From Allocatelliglobosispora scoriae (lineage in GTDB: Bacteria; Actinomycetota; Actinomycetes; Mycobacteriales; Micromonosporaceae), in the NCBI RefSeq assembly GCF_014204945.1, contig NZ_JACHMN010000002.1, positions 1,750,503 to 1,814,502 on the forward strand: DNA of 64,000 nucleotides. The letters are read 5' to 3'. The notes under the pieces are model-generated. The model searched no databases, was not told the origin of the DNA, and worked only from the letters and a program-made list of their open reading frames with translations. Every line of letters starts with the position of its first letter. Positions within the stretch are counted from its first letter, which is position 1. Shown here in pieces: positions 1-8,391 of the stretch. Position numbers and translations under genes: made by a program.

Positions 1-113
1 TCGCCGTCGGCCCTCGGGTTCTCGCCGCCGGTCCTCGACGACGACGTGCCGCGACCCGCGCCTGGCCTGCGGGCCTGGCGCGGGTCGTCGGGCTCGTCGG
101 GTCGGCGCGGCAT
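1..113 (-). CDS. ftsI: FtsI-type penicillin-binding protein, N-terminal fragment
   Basis: The ATG overlaps the stop codon of the upstream ftsL-like gene (TGATG at 115-111) and the frame stays open to the window edge. The 37 visible residues are Arg/Pro/Asp-rich and disordered, as expected for the cytoplasmic tail of an actinobacterial class B PBP. No transpeptidase domain is inside the window. The call rests mainly on gene order, since ftsI follows rsmH and ftsL in the dcw cluster. If correct, the protein is the septal peptidoglycan transpeptidase working with FtsW. Confidence 0.6.
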   Translation of the reverse strand, partial: MPRRPDEPDDPRQARRPGAGRGTSSSRTGGENPRADG

Positions 114-610
114 CAGCCGGCGCCTCCGCCCGTCGTCGTCGAATTCGTGTTCGTCTCGCTGGTGATCGCCGTCGACCCCGTGGCCGGCTGCGGCACGCCG
201 ATGACCCGGCCGTCCGGCAGCCGGATGAAGGCCGGTGCGCCCGCCGGGACGAGGCCCAGCTTGCGCGCGTGCGCCGCCAGGTTGCCCGGCGCCTCGCTGT
301 CGGCGATCTCCTGCTCGAGCTGCTGCTGGCGCTGATTGAGCTTCTGCTGCTCGGTCTTGAGGTCGCCCACGGTGAAGGCGCTCTCGTTGATCTTCGTGTT
401 GAGCAGCAGGATGCCGATCGTGCCGCCGACGACGAGGAACACGATGAGCAGCACAAACGGCGCACGGGGTGCCGAGACCGGTGCCGGTGGCGCCAGCTTC
501 AGCTTCGACCGCCGCTCGGCCGCCTCGTTGAGCTCAGCGCGCCGTGCCCTGGTGGTGTCGTAGTTGTCCTCGTCCCGCGGCGACCGTGCCGCATTACCGC
601 GCGTGTTCAT
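113..610 (-). CDS. ftsL: FtsL-like septum formation protein
   Basis: 165 aa. Residues 1-48 are charged and Pro-rich (cytoplasmic). One membrane segment lies at about 50-72, followed by a Gln/Glu-rich heptad stretch at about 76-106 (periplasmic-side coiled coil) and a low-complexity Thr/Gly tail. This is the usual bitopic topology of FtsL/DivIC proteins, which form a complex with FtsQ and activate FtsWI at the septum. Sequence identity in this family is low, so placement between rsmH and ftsI is the strongest argument. The start has a good ribosome site (GGGAGGGAAG) and lies 15 bp after rsmH, so the two are probably cotranscribed. Confidence 0.8.
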   Translation of the reverse strand: MNTRGNAARSPRDEDNYDTTRARRAELNEAAERRSKLKLAPPAPVSAPRAPFVLLIVFLVVGGTIGILLLNTKINESAFTVGDLKTEQQKLNQRQQQLEQEIADSEAPGNLAAHARKLGLVPAGAPAFIRLPDGRVIGVPQPATGSTAITSETNTNSTTTGGGAG

Positions 611-625
611 CTCTTCCCTCCCCCG

Positions 626-1672
626 CTAGCTCTCGTGCCGTGCCTGTCTGGTGCTGGTTGGTCCTGTGCCGGTGGTCCTTTTCCCGGCGCGCCCAGCGGG
701 GCTGACGCCGGCGCTGTCGATGAGCTCCGCGGCTCGCAACTTCACCGACGCCGCTCGCGGGTTCGCGGCGACCTCGGCCTCGGTCGGCGGCTCGGCGCCC
801 CTGGTGAGGAGCCGGACCGTGGGGCCCGTCCCGGGCAGCTCGACCGGCAGGTCGATCGGCCCGGTGGAGCGTGCCCGCTCCGTCAACGCCTGCTTGGTGA
901 TCCGGTCCTCCAGCGAGTGGTAGGACATGACCACGATCCGTCCGCCCGGCGCGAGCGCGTCGAGCGCGGCCGGCAGGGCTGCCTCCAGCACCGCCAGCTC
1001 CCGGTTGACCTCGATCCGCAGCGCCTGGAACGTGCGCTTCGCCGGGTGTCCACCGGTCCGCCGCGTCGCCGCCGGGATCGCGTCCCGGACCAGCTCCGCC
1101 AGGCGGGCCGAGCTGGTGAGGCCGCCCGGCTTCGCCCGTTCCTTAACGATCGCCGAGACGATCCGGGTCGCGAACTTCTCCTCGCCGTAGACCCGCAGGA
1201 CCCGGACCAGCTCGCCGGGCGGGTATTCGTTGACCACCTGCGCGGCGGTCGTCCCCCGGCTCTGATCCATCCGCATGTCCAGCGGCGCGTCCTGCGCGTA
1301 GGCGAAGCCGCGATCCGCCTCGTCGAGCTGCAGCGAGGAGACGCCGAGATCGAAGAGGGCACCGTCGATGCGGTCGATGTCGAGCTTCGCGAGTACGTCG
1401 GGAAGCTCGTCATAGACCGCGTGGACGAGGTGGATGCGGTCGGCGAAGCGGGCCAGCCGGTGGCCCGCGTGCGCGAGCGCCTCGGTGTCCCGGTCCAGTC
1501 CGATGAGGATGGTGTGCGGGTGCCTTTCGAGCACCGCCTCGGCGTGTCCGCCGAGACCAAGCGTCGCATCGACGTGGTACGTGGTCCGATCAGCCCGGTC
1601 GAGCGCGGGTGCGAGCAGGTCGAGACAACGTTCGAGGAGCACCGGCACGTGCGTGCCGCGCGGTTCCTCCAT
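626..1672 (-). CDS. rsmH: 16S rRNA (cytosine-1402-N4)-methyltransferase RsmH
   Basis: RsmH (MraW) methylates N4 of C1402 in 16S rRNA using S-adenosylmethionine. The protein opens with the family signature HVPVLLERC, followed by the SAM-binding [14 protein letters not shown] motif. [38 protein letters not shown] and the late [10 protein letters not shown] motif all follow. I chose ATG 1672 (348 aa), preceded by GAGGGGGG, over the longer frame starting at 1729, whose extra residues look nothing like the family. It is the second gene of the dcw operon after mraZ, from which it is separated by 212 bp with no recognisable gene. Confidence 0.95.
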   Translation of the reverse strand: MEEPRGTHVPVLLERCLDLLAPALDRADRTTYHVDATLGLGGHAEAVLERHPHTILIGLDRDTEALAHAGHRLARFADRIHLVHAVYDELPDVLAKLDIDRIDGALFDLGVSSLQLDEADRGFAYAQDAPLDMRMDQSRGTTAAQVVNEYPPGELVRVLRVYGEEKFATRIVSAIVKERAKPGGLTSSARLAELVRDAIPAATRRTGGHPAKRTFQALRIEVNRELAVLEAALPAALDALAPGGRIVVMSYHSLEDRITKQALTERARSTGPIDLPVELPGTGPTVRLLTRGAEPPTEAEVAANPRAASVKLRAAELIDSAGVSPAGRAGKRTTGTGPTSTRQARHES

Positions 1673-1884
1673 CTCGACCCCCCTCACATTGTTTCGAATG
1701 CCGTACCGCCAGATCCCCATCCGCTCCACCGCCGGAGTCCACCGCGCGGTGGGTCCGAAGCAGAGGCGCCTGGCACCGGGGAAGTGACGCCAGGTGGCCC
1801 CTCAAGCGGCTGGAGATCTCGCGGTACGCCAGTCGTGTCCGGTGCTGCGGCCTTCGCGGGGCCACTCGCCGAACGTCGCGCTTC

Positions 1885-2349
1885 TCATCGGCTGTCGGAC
1901 CACCCCCGCTCGTCCGCTGCGTCTCCCAGGCCTGGGCCCGCTTCGTCGACGTCGGCGAAGGCTTCCTCGCTCGCTGCCAGGTAGCTCTGCCAGGCCGTCG
2001 CGTCCCAGATCTCCACCCGGGTGCTCGCCCCGATGACGACCAGGTCGCGCTCGAGCCCGGCATAGTCCCGCAGCGTCGCCGGGATGGTGACCCGGCCCTG
2101 CTTGTCGGGGACCTCGTCGTGCGCTCCGGAGAAGAGGACCCGGGTGAAGGCCCGAGCCGCCTTGTCGCTCATGGGGCGCGCCGACTGCTCGGCGGCGTAT
2201 CGCTGGAATTCGGCGGTGGGGAAGACATAGAGACAGCGCTCCTGCCCTTTTGTGATCACGACCCCTCCCGCCAACTCGTCCCGGAACCGGGCCGGGAGGA
2301 TCAGCCGGCCCTTGTCGTCGAGGCGCGGGGTATGCGTACCGAGGAACAT
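1885..2349 (-). CDS. mraZ: transcriptional regulator MraZ
   Basis: 154 aa from ATG 2349, which follows AGGGGGTT at good spacing; a longer frame to 2394 adds non-homologous residues. MraZ is an AbrB-fold (SpoVT) DNA-binding protein with two swapped-hairpin repeats, assembled as a ring. Both repeats are visible: [25 protein letters not shown] near the N terminus, and [21 protein letters not shown] in the second half. MraZ binds direct repeats in its own promoter and tunes expression of the division and cell-wall cluster. A matching repeat array lies about 125-165 bp upstream (2475-2513). The C-terminal tail of about 20 residues is acidic and slightly longer than in most family members. Confidence 0.95.
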   Translation of the reverse strand: MFLGTHTPRLDDKGRLILPARFRDELAGGVVITKGQERCLYVFPTAEFQRYAAEQSARPMSDKAARAFTRVLFSGAHDEVPDKQGRVTIPATLRDYAGLERDLVVIGASTRVEIWDATAWQSYLAASEEAFADVDEAGPGLGDAADERGWSDSR

Positions 2350-2474
2350 CGGCAACCCCCTGCGCCTGAAGTCCTGCGCCGACGACGGAGCCACTCCGTC
2401 GAAGGATTGGGACGTTTCGATGATCAGGACTCGTTCGCGGCGAGTCCCTCCCCAGGCCGATGGAGACTCCCGAC

Positions 2475-2513
2475 TCCACCATCAGCCACCACTTTACTCC
2501 ACTTCCCTCCACC
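2475..2513 (-). promoter_or_regulatory. MraZ-box direct repeats upstream of mraZ
   Basis: Read on the minus strand, GTGG occurs at exact 10-bp steps (plus-strand CCAC at 2509-2512, 2499-2502 and 2489-2492). Two more, out-of-phase copies follow (2486-2489, 2476-2479). MraZ is known to bind three or four such short direct repeats spaced by one helical turn upstream of its own operon. Position and spacing fit autoregulation; binding itself is inferred. Confidence 0.75.
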
Positions 2514-2736
2514 GTCAACCGGAAATGACTCTTGACGAACACTTCTCGCTCCACATCGCCGCAGCTCAGGGCATACGTGAATGAGTGGAGGGGAATGATG
2601 ATCGAATTCGTCCACATTCCGACATGGCCGTAACGAGGAGCACAATTCGTCGTTGCCATCCAGTCGTCTTAACGACAATCGCCACGAACGAGTCGTGGCG
2701 ATGTCGAACAGATGGCGGCGGCGCGGGGCGCCGGGG

Positions 2737-3414
2737 TCAGACGAGGCGGCGTACCTCGTAGGAACTGGTCCAGATGCGGTGCAGACCGGTGGTCCTGCCC
2801 GGGCGCGGCGCGTCGTACATGTAGCCCTTACCGGCGTAGATCGCGACGTGGTAGACCGATCCCCCGCTGGAGAAGAGCATCAGGTCCCCGGGCCGGGCGG
2901 CGGACTTCGCGACGTGCTTGCCGTAACGGCCCTGCGCGCCGGAGTGCGGCAGCGTGATGCCGACCCGCTTGAAGATGAACTTGGTGTAACCGGTGCAGTC
3001 GAAGGTCTTCGGACCCGCGGTGCCGAAGACATAGGGTCGACCGCTGTACTGCTTCGCCAGCGCGATCACCGTCTGCGCCTTGGTCGGCTTCGGTGCGGGG
3101 GGCTTGGGCGGCGCCGGCGGCCGCGGCACGGCCTTGACGGCCGCCGGACCGGCGGTCGGCTCGGGGTTCATGCTCACTGGCGCCGGTACGGCGGCCGGAT
3201 CGACGGCGGTGAAGACCGTGGGGGCGGCGGCGTCACCGGTCGGCGTGGCGGCGATGCCGTTGGCGGCGAGCGCGGCCGGGGCGCCGGTATGTCGGGCTGC
3301 GGCGTGCGCGCCGGAGCCGATCAGCGGGGCCGTGACCAGGCCTGCGGCGACCGCGAAGGCCACGGCGACCGGTCGGCAGGGCATCCGCCGGGTTGCTCGG
3401 GGGGAAGTCAACAT
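2737..3414 (-). CDS. secreted NlpC/P60 cell-wall hydrolase
   Basis: 225 aa. The N terminus is a signal peptide (Arg-rich start, hydrophobic core about 15-32, AHA-like cleavage site). A Pro/Ala-rich linker (about 85-110) then leads to a C-terminal NlpC/P60 domain (about 112-225). The catalytic Cys sits in FDCTGYTKFIF, the His in YHVAIYAG, and the third polar residue should follow in YMYDAPRPG. These papain-like enzymes cleave D-Glu-mDAP bonds in the stem peptide. It lacks LysM or SH3 modules, so wall targeting is probably by charge. It is divergent from murT across a 199-bp region and upstream of mraZ on the same strand. Confidence 0.88.
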   Translation of the reverse strand: MLTSPRATRRMPCRPVAVAFAVAAGLVTAPLIGSGAHAAARHTGAPAALAANGIAATPTGDAAAPTVFTAVDPAAVPAPVSMNPEPTAGPAAVKAVPRPPAPPKPPAPKPTKAQTVIALAKQYSGRPYVFGTAGPKTFDCTGYTKFIFKRVGITLPHSGAQGRYGKHVAKSAARPGDLMLFSSGGSVYHVAIYAGKGYMYDAPRPGRTTGLHRIWTSSYEVRRLV

Positions 3415-3613
3415 TGAGCTTTTCTACCGAGCGGGCGGCCTTCAGCGAAAGCCGACAACAACGCCCGTGACCTGCCCGAACGTGCCCGAGACTGCCCCTC
3501 ACGCATTCAATGCCCGATATATTTCCGCCCCTATGCCATGGTTTGTTTGTGTCGCAGGTCACAGAGAATCCCCAGCACCTGTCCGTAACCGTCGACCGGA
3601 TACGCTCGCCGAC

Positions 3614-5095
3614 GTGACCGAGGAGGAACGAAAGCTACCGCTGCGAGCGGCGCTGGCCGTGTCGGTGTCCAAGACCGCTGCCGCTCTCTCCCGCGCGACC
3701 GGCCGCGGCGACGGTTCGGTCATCGGCGGCCGCATCGGCATGATGATCGACCCCGACCTGCTGGCGCACCTCGCCGACGGACGACAGATCGCCCTGGTCT
3801 CCGGCACCAACGGCAAGACCACGACGACCAGGTTCACCGCCGCCGCGATCGGTGTCCTCGGCGATGTCGCCACCAACTCCTTCGGCGCCAACATGCCGAC
3901 CGGGCACACCTCCGCGCTCGCCAAGGCCGGCGCCACCAGGTACGCGGTGCTGGAGGTCGACGAGCACTACCTGGCCCAGGTCATCACCGCGACGAAGCCG
4001 CTCGTCGTCGCCCTGCTCAACCTCTCCCGCGACCAGCTCGACCGGGCGAAGGAGGTGGCGATGATGGCGCAGCTCTGGCGCGACACCCTCGCCGCCAACC
4101 CGAACGTGCACATCGTCGCCAACGCCGACGACCCGATGGTCGTCTACGCCGCGATCGGCGCGGGTGTCGCCATCCCCGCCCCGCGCAAGCCGTCCGATCC
4201 GCCGCTCGCCGAGCTCGCCGTCGTTCCCGCGCTCGCCACGGCCACGGCCCCGCCCGCAGCTCCCGCAGCGAAGTCGAGTGCCATCTCGGTCGAGGCGGGC
4301 CGGTCGTCGTCCACCGCCGATGTGGTCGACGGCGAGGTCATCGGCGACCCGATCGTCGAGCCGGAGCCCGCAGCACCGGCAGCCACCGCACCCGCCGCGA
4401 GCGGCCGGGTGACCTGGTTCTCCGCCGGTCAGCGCTGGCAGGAGGACTCGCACGTCTGCCCCGCCTGCGGCGGTCACATCGATCGCGTCGACGGCGGCTG
4501 GGCCTGCGCCAACGGCGACCTGCGCCGTCCCGAGACCCAGTGGAGCGTCGCCGACGGCAAGGTGATCGGCCCCGACGGCACCGCGCACGAGATGAACCTC
4601 CAGCTCCCCGGCACGGTCAACCTCGGCAACGCGGCGACCGCGCTCGCCGTCGCCGCCCGCTTCGGTGTCTCCCCCGCCGCCGCCGCGCCGCGCCTGCGCG
4701 AGGTCGCCAGCGTCGCGGGCCGGTACGCCCAGGTCGACCGCGAGGGCCGCAACATCCGGCTGCTGCTCGCCAAGAACCCGGCGAGCTGGCTGGAGGCCTT
4801 CGAGATGGCCGACGACGCGCCGACACTGCTCTCGATCAACGCCCGCGATCCCGACGGGCTCGACACGAGCTGGCTCTACGACGTCGACTTCGCCCCGCTG
4901 CGCGGCCGCCAGGTGCTGATCACCGGTGACCGCGCGATGGACCTCGCCGTCCGGCTGGAGGTCAACGAGGTGCCGTTCACGCACGTCACCACGTTCGCAG
5001 CGGCGCTCGCGGCCGTCCCGGCGGGTCGCCTGGAGGTCATCGCCAACTACACCGCCTTCCAGGACATCCGAGCGGAGCTTGATCGCGTTGTCTAA
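3614..5095 (+). CDS. murT: lipid II isoglutaminyl synthase, Mur-ligase subunit MurT
   Basis: MurT pairs with GatD to amidate D-Glu of lipid II to D-isoglutamine. GTG 3614 fits the family N terminus (493 aa). The ATP loop SGTNGKTTTTRF is at about residue 66, and the middle-domain motif LNLSRDQLDR and a C-terminal DUF1727 domain follow. A low-complexity Ala/Pro/Val insert of about 60 residues (4190-4410) precedes the zinc-ribbon region. That ribbon reads CPACG ... WACANGD: three cysteines are clear, but the position of the usual fourth is Gly. The protein is longer than the usual roughly 420-450 aa because of the insert. The stop overlaps the gatD start, giving tight coupling. Confidence 0.93.
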   Translation: MTEEERKLPLRAALAVSVSKTAAALSRATGRGDGSVIGGRIGMMIDPDLLAHLADGRQIALVSGTNGKTTTTRFTAAAIGVLGDVATNSFGANMPTGHTSALAKAGATRYAVLEVDEHYLAQVITATKPLVVALLNLSRDQLDRAKEVAMMAQLWRDTLAANPNVHIVANADDPMVVYAAIGAGVAIPAPRKPSDPPLAELAVVPALATATAPPAAPAAKSSAISVEAGRSSSTADVVDGEVIGDPIVEPEPAAPAATAPAASGRVTWFSAGQRWQEDSHVCPACGGHIDRVDGGWACANGDLRRPETQWSVADGKVIGPDGTAHEMNLQLPGTVNLGNAATALAVAARFGVSPAAAAPRLREVASVAGRYAQVDREGRNIRLLLAKNPASWLEAFEMADDAPTLLSINARDPDGLDTSWLYDVDFAPLRGRQVLITGDRAMDLAVRLEVNEVPFTHVTTFAAALAAVPAGRLEVIANYTAFQDIRAELDRVV

Positions 5096-5789
5096 GTTGC
5101 AGATCGTCTGGGTCTACCCCGACCTGCTCTCCACCTATGGAGACCGGGGCAACATGCTGATCCTCGGCAAGCGGGCCGCCGCCCGCGGCATCCCCGCCGA
5201 GATGGTCGAGGTCCGTTCCGACCAGCCGCTACCGCGTCAGGGCGACATCTACCTGCTCGGCGGCGGTGAGGACGGGCCGCAGGCGCTCGCCGCCGAGCGC
5301 CTGCGCGCCGACCAGGGCCTCTCCCGGGCCGTCGACCGCCGGGCCGTCGTCTTCGCCGTCTGCGCCGGTTACCAGCTCCTCGGCAAGGACTTCTTCGCCA
5401 AGGGCGAGAAGTTCGCCGGGCTCGATCTGATGGACATCAGCTCCGACCGGGGACCCTCCCGGGCGGTCGGCGAGCTCGCCGGCGAGTGCGACCCCCAGCT
5501 GGGGCTGCCCGCACTCACCGGTTTCGAGAACCACGGCGGGCGCACCCACGTCGGTCCCGGCGCCCGGCCGCTGGCGAAGGTGCTCGCGGGCATCGGCAAC
5601 GACGGCAGCACCGAGGGCGCGTGGTCGGGCACGATGCTCGGCACCTACGCACACGGTCCGGCGCTCGCCCGCAACCCCGACCTCGCCGACCTGCTGCTGC
5701 GCTGGGCCACCGGCGAGGAGCAGCTCGCACCGATCGACGACACCTGGCCGCAGAAGCTCCGCGCCGAGCGGCTCGCGGCGCTGCGTTAG
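5088..5789 (+). CDS. gatD: lipid II isoglutaminyl synthase, glutamine amidotransferase subunit GatD
   Basis: CobB/CobQ-like class I glutaminase that supplies ammonia to MurT. The N-terminal family signature IVWVYPDLLSTYGDRGN is followed by the nucleophile in VFAVCAGYQLLG and the catalytic His in GTYAHGPALARNP. Start choice: TTG 5088, overlapping the murT stop by 8 bp, gives 233 aa; TTG 5097 is the alternative, 3 residues shorter. No ATG exists near the conserved N terminus. Without the amidation it performs, actinobacterial peptidoglycan is poorly cross-linked. Confidence 0.93.
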   Translation: MSKLQIVWVYPDLLSTYGDRGNMLILGKRAAARGIPAEMVEVRSDQPLPRQGDIYLLGGGEDGPQALAAERLRADQGLSRAVDRRAVVFAVCAGYQLLGKDFFAKGEKFAGLDLMDISSDRGPSRAVGELAGECDPQLGLPALTGFENHGGRTHVGPGARPLAKVLAGIGNDGSTEGAWSGTMLGTYAHGPALARNPDLADLLLRWATGEEQLAPIDDTWPQKLRAERLAALR

Positions 5790-6512
5790 ATGACGGCACC
5801 CGAACCCGCCGCCCCGTCGCGGCGAGCCTGGCTGAAGCCTGCCCTGCTGGCCCTAGCCATCGGTGCCGCCGCGATCGCCGTCAGCCTGCTCCCGGTGGAG
5901 CGGATCCCGGATCACGTCGCCACCCTCGGCACCGCCGGTCCGGTCGCCGCGGTCGCCGTCGGTGCGACGCTGCTGACGGTGCTCTTCCCGCGTACCCTGC
6001 TGTCGCTGGCGTGCGGCGCGCTCTTCGGCGCGCTGGGCGGCGCGGCCACCTCCCTGGCCGCGGCCCTGATCGCGGCCCTGACGACCTTCGCGATCGGGCG
6101 GTGGGCCGGGCGCGAGGTGGTGGCCGCGCGGCTGCGGGGGCGGCTGGCGCGGGTCGACTCCTTCCTCGCCCGGCGCGGGCTGCTCGCGGTGGTGGTGACG
6201 CGGCTGCTGCCGCTGGGCCCGTTCGGGCTGATCGGCTACGTCTACGGCAGCTCGTCCACCCGGCTGCGCGACTTCGCCGCCGGCACGGCGATCGGCGCGG
6301 CGCCGTCGTCCTTCGCCTACGCCGCGATCGGCGCGGCGGCGGTCTCCCCGTCGGAGTTCACCTGGGTGACCTACGCCCCCGCTGCAGCAGGCCTGCTGAT
6401 CAGCGCATCCGCCGCCCTCTACTGGCGCCACACCACCCGCCGCGAGGCCGCAGCAGCCACCCCGACCGGCGAGCCCACCGCGAGCAAGCCCACCGCTGAC
6501 GCACCCGAGTAG
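5790..6512 (+). CDS. VTT-domain (TVP38/TMEM64 family) membrane protein
   Basis: 240 aa. The ATG immediately follows the gatD stop, so it is the third gene of the murT operon. It has about five hydrophobic segments. The central SNARE-associated/VTT (DedA-like) region includes FPRTLLSLACGALFGALGG and a re-entrant stretch ending in RLLPLGPFGLIGYVYG. Family members are proposed lipid scramblases or transporters. The link to murT/gatD hints at lipid-linked precursor traffic, but this is inference. The tail is Ala/Thr/Pro-rich. Confidence 0.8.
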   Translation: MTAPEPAAPSRRAWLKPALLALAIGAAAIAVSLLPVERIPDHVATLGTAGPVAAVAVGATLLTVLFPRTLLSLACGALFGALGGAATSLAAALIAALTTFAIGRWAGREVVAARLRGRLARVDSFLARRGLLAVVVTRLLPLGPFGLIGYVYGSSSTRLRDFAAGTAIGAAPSSFAYAAIGAAAVSPSEFTWVTYAPAAAGLLISASAALYWRHTTRREAAAATPTGEPTASKPTADAPE

Positions 6513-6533
6513 CGCAGCAGCCCAAGATCGCCG

Positions 6534-6550
6534 CAACTCTTCAAGAGTTG
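6534..6550. repeat. CAACTCTTCAAGAGTTG palindrome, copy 1
   Basis: A 17-bp perfect palindrome preceded by the family flank GATCGCCG, with the mirror-image flank missing. It lies 14 bp before a copy of the larger TGCAGCAAAG palindrome, in the gap between the convergent VTT and ABC-F genes. Other copies: 8353-8387, 41041-41053, 49314-49330 and 63548-63564. Confidence 0.85.
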
Positions 6551-6564
6551 GTCCTAAAGCCGCG

Positions 6565-6622
6565 CGTTTTGCAGCAAAGCGTGGCCATTTCGCGCCGCAA
6601 GGCCACGCTTTGCTGCAAAACG
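6565..6622. repeat. TGCAGCAAAG palindrome family, copy A (likely bidirectional terminator)
   Basis: Two perfect 22-bp inverted arms (6565-6586 and 6601-6622) flank a 14-nt loop beginning ATTTCG. It sits between the convergent VTT and ABC-F genes. There is no clear T-run, but a stem this long could stop transcription from both sides. The same element recurs at 22683, 32612, 39085, 46137 and 57054. Confidence 0.9.
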
Positions 6623-6631
6623 TGACGCCCC

Positions 6632-8212
6632 TCACGCGGCGGCCAGCTCCAGGACCGGGGCGGGCCAGCGGCGGCGCAGCCAGCGGTCGTGGCTGGCGAT
6701 CACCACCGCGCCGGGTGCCGTCCCCAGGGCCGCCTCCAGCTCGTCGGCGAGCGCCAGCGAGAGGTGGTTCGTCGGCTCGTCCAGCAGCAGCACCTGCGGC
6801 GGCGCGGCGATGAGCAGCGCGAGCGCCACCCGGCGCCGCTGGCCGACGCTGAGCTGCCCGACCGGCCGATCGAGGTCGGCCGGTGCGACCAGACCCAGCT
6901 CCCCGAGCGGCACCGCAGCCTCGACCCGCTGGTAGAGGGCGCGCGGCGTGAGCGTCGGCTCCGGGAAGTGATCGTCCTGGGCGAGTAGCCCCACGGTGAG
7001 GCCCGGCCGCCGCAGCACCTCCCCCGACACCGGTGCGAGCTGCCCGGCGAGCACCGCGAGCAGCGTGGACTTGCCCGAGCCGTTGGGCCCGGTGACGAGC
7101 AGGCGGCCTCCGGCGGGCAGATCCAGGTGATCGAGCCGGAGCCGTCCCGGTATGGCGAGCCCGCTCGCCGTCAACGCGGCACCCGACGGACCTTCGCTGG
7201 TCAGCGCGGGCGCCTGGAACCGCAGCGGGGCGGGCGGGCGGCGGACGGCGTCGCGTTCGAGCACGGTCAGCTTCTGCTGCGCGTTGCGTACCCGCTGGGA
7301 GATCGAGGCCTGGACCAGCTCACCGTGCCTCTTGTAGCCCATCTTGTCGCCGTCTTTCGGCGGGCGACCGTGCGCGACCTGCCGCGCGGTCGTCGCCATC
7401 GCCACCCGCAGCGCCGCGAGCTGGTCCTGCTGCGCGGCGAAGAGCTGCTCCCACCGCGCGCGCTCCGCCGCCTTGGCACGCAGATAGGAGGTGTACGCCC
7501 CACCGTAGCGAGTGACACCGCCACGGGCCGGATCGAGATCGACGATGTCGGTGCAGACGGCATCGAGGAAGACCCGATCGTGGCTGACGACGACCACGAC
7601 GCCGGGCAGCTCCCGCAGGTGCCGCTCGACGAAGCCGATCGCGTCGTCGTCGAGGTGGTTCGTCGGCTCGTCCAGCAGCAGCGCGCCCGGTCGGCGGACC
7701 AGCAGCGCGGCGAGTCCGACCCGGGACCGCTGACCGCCGGAGAGGGTCCCCAGTGGACGGTCCCGCCCGATGGCGGCGAGGCCGAGGCCGTGCAGGATCT
7801 CGTCGGCCCGCCGGTCGGCACCCCACGCGTCCAGCTCTTCGGCACGGGTGAGCACCTCGCCGTACTCGGCGAGCACGGTCGGGTCGGCGAGCCGGGGCGA
7901 GAGCTCGTCGAGGCGGCTGAGCACCCCGAGCGGAACGGCGAGCGCGTCGGCGATGACGTCACCGACGGTCCGGTCCGGTTCGAAGGGCAGCTCCTGCGGG
8001 AGGAAGCCGAGGTCGGCCGGGCGGATGATCTCGCCGTCGTCGGGGTCCTCGGTGCCCGCGAGGAGGCGGAGCAGCGTGGACTTGCCGACGCCGTTCTCCC
8101 CGACGAGGCCGATGCGCTGGCCGGGGTGGGCGAGGAGGGTGACGCCGTCGAGCACGCGCCGGTCGGCGTAGAGCTTGACGAGGTCACGGGCGATCAGGGA
8201 GGGAGCAGGCAT
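6632..8212 (-). CDS. ABC-F ribosome-protection type ATPase
   Basis: 526 aa from ATG 8212 (two GTGs lie just upstream). Two ABC ATPase domains are fused in one chain without membrane segments: Walker A GENGVGKST and GPNGSGKST, signature TLSGGQRSR and QLSVGQRRR, Walker B LLLDEPTNHL in both. The linker has RPPKDGDKMGYKRHGELVQ, which I recall as typical of actinobacterial resistance ABC-Fs such as TlrC, OleB and CarA. Such proteins eject drugs from the ribosome. It is separated from the methyltransferase by 179 bp with a hairpin, so it may be a separate transcript, but its strand and position beside the peptide synthetases suggest self-protection. A housekeeping ABC-F role is the alternative. Confidence 0.9.
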   Translation of the reverse strand: MPAPSLIARDLVKLYADRRVLDGVTLLAHPGQRIGLVGENGVGKSTLLRLLAGTEDPDDGEIIRPADLGFLPQELPFEPDRTVGDVIADALAVPLGVLSRLDELSPRLADPTVLAEYGEVLTRAEELDAWGADRRADEILHGLGLAAIGRDRPLGTLSGGQRSRVGLAALLVRRPGALLLDEPTNHLDDDAIGFVERHLRELPGVVVVVSHDRVFLDAVCTDIVDLDPARGGVTRYGGAYTSYLRAKAAERARWEQLFAAQQDQLAALRVAMATTARQVAHGRPPKDGDKMGYKRHGELVQASISQRVRNAQQKLTVLERDAVRRPPAPLRFQAPALTSEGPSGAALTASGLAIPGRLRLDHLDLPAGGRLLVTGPNGSGKSTLLAVLAGQLAPVSGEVLRRPGLTVGLLAQDDHFPEPTLTPRALYQRVEAAVPLGELGLVAPADLDRPVGQLSVGQRRRVALALLIAAPPQVLLLDEPTNHLSLALADELEAALGTAPGAVVIASHDRWLRRRWPAPVLELAAA

Positions 8213-8352
8213 GGGCACCACCGATGGCGAGAGAGCCGGAAGCCCGCCGGGCAGGTCAGCCTCGGGCGCGGGCGGGTTCGGTGATCACAGCTTCATAGTG
8301 GGGCCAGCGTAACCGGGCTCCCGAAACCCCGGCAAGACATTTGTGACCTGCA

Positions 8353-8387
8353 TGATCGCCGCAACTCTTGAAGAGTTGCGGCGATCA
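8353..8387. terminator. CAACTCTTGAAGAGTTG palindrome, copy 2, after the NRPS-locus methyltransferase
   Basis: A perfect 16-bp inverted repeat (TGATCGCCGCAACTCT and its complement) around a 3-nt loop, 4 bp after the methyltransferase stop. It is the most complete copy of this repeat family. Placement right after a stop codon suggests a terminator for the synthetase operon, although no T-run follows. Confidence 0.7.
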
Positions 8388-8391
8388 CGGC

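Noticed and set aside
3415-3613. c-di-AMP (ydaO) riboswitch upstream of the NlpC/P60 gene
   Set aside because: Such genes often have one, but I could not match the conserved blocks in this 199-bp region on the minus strand.
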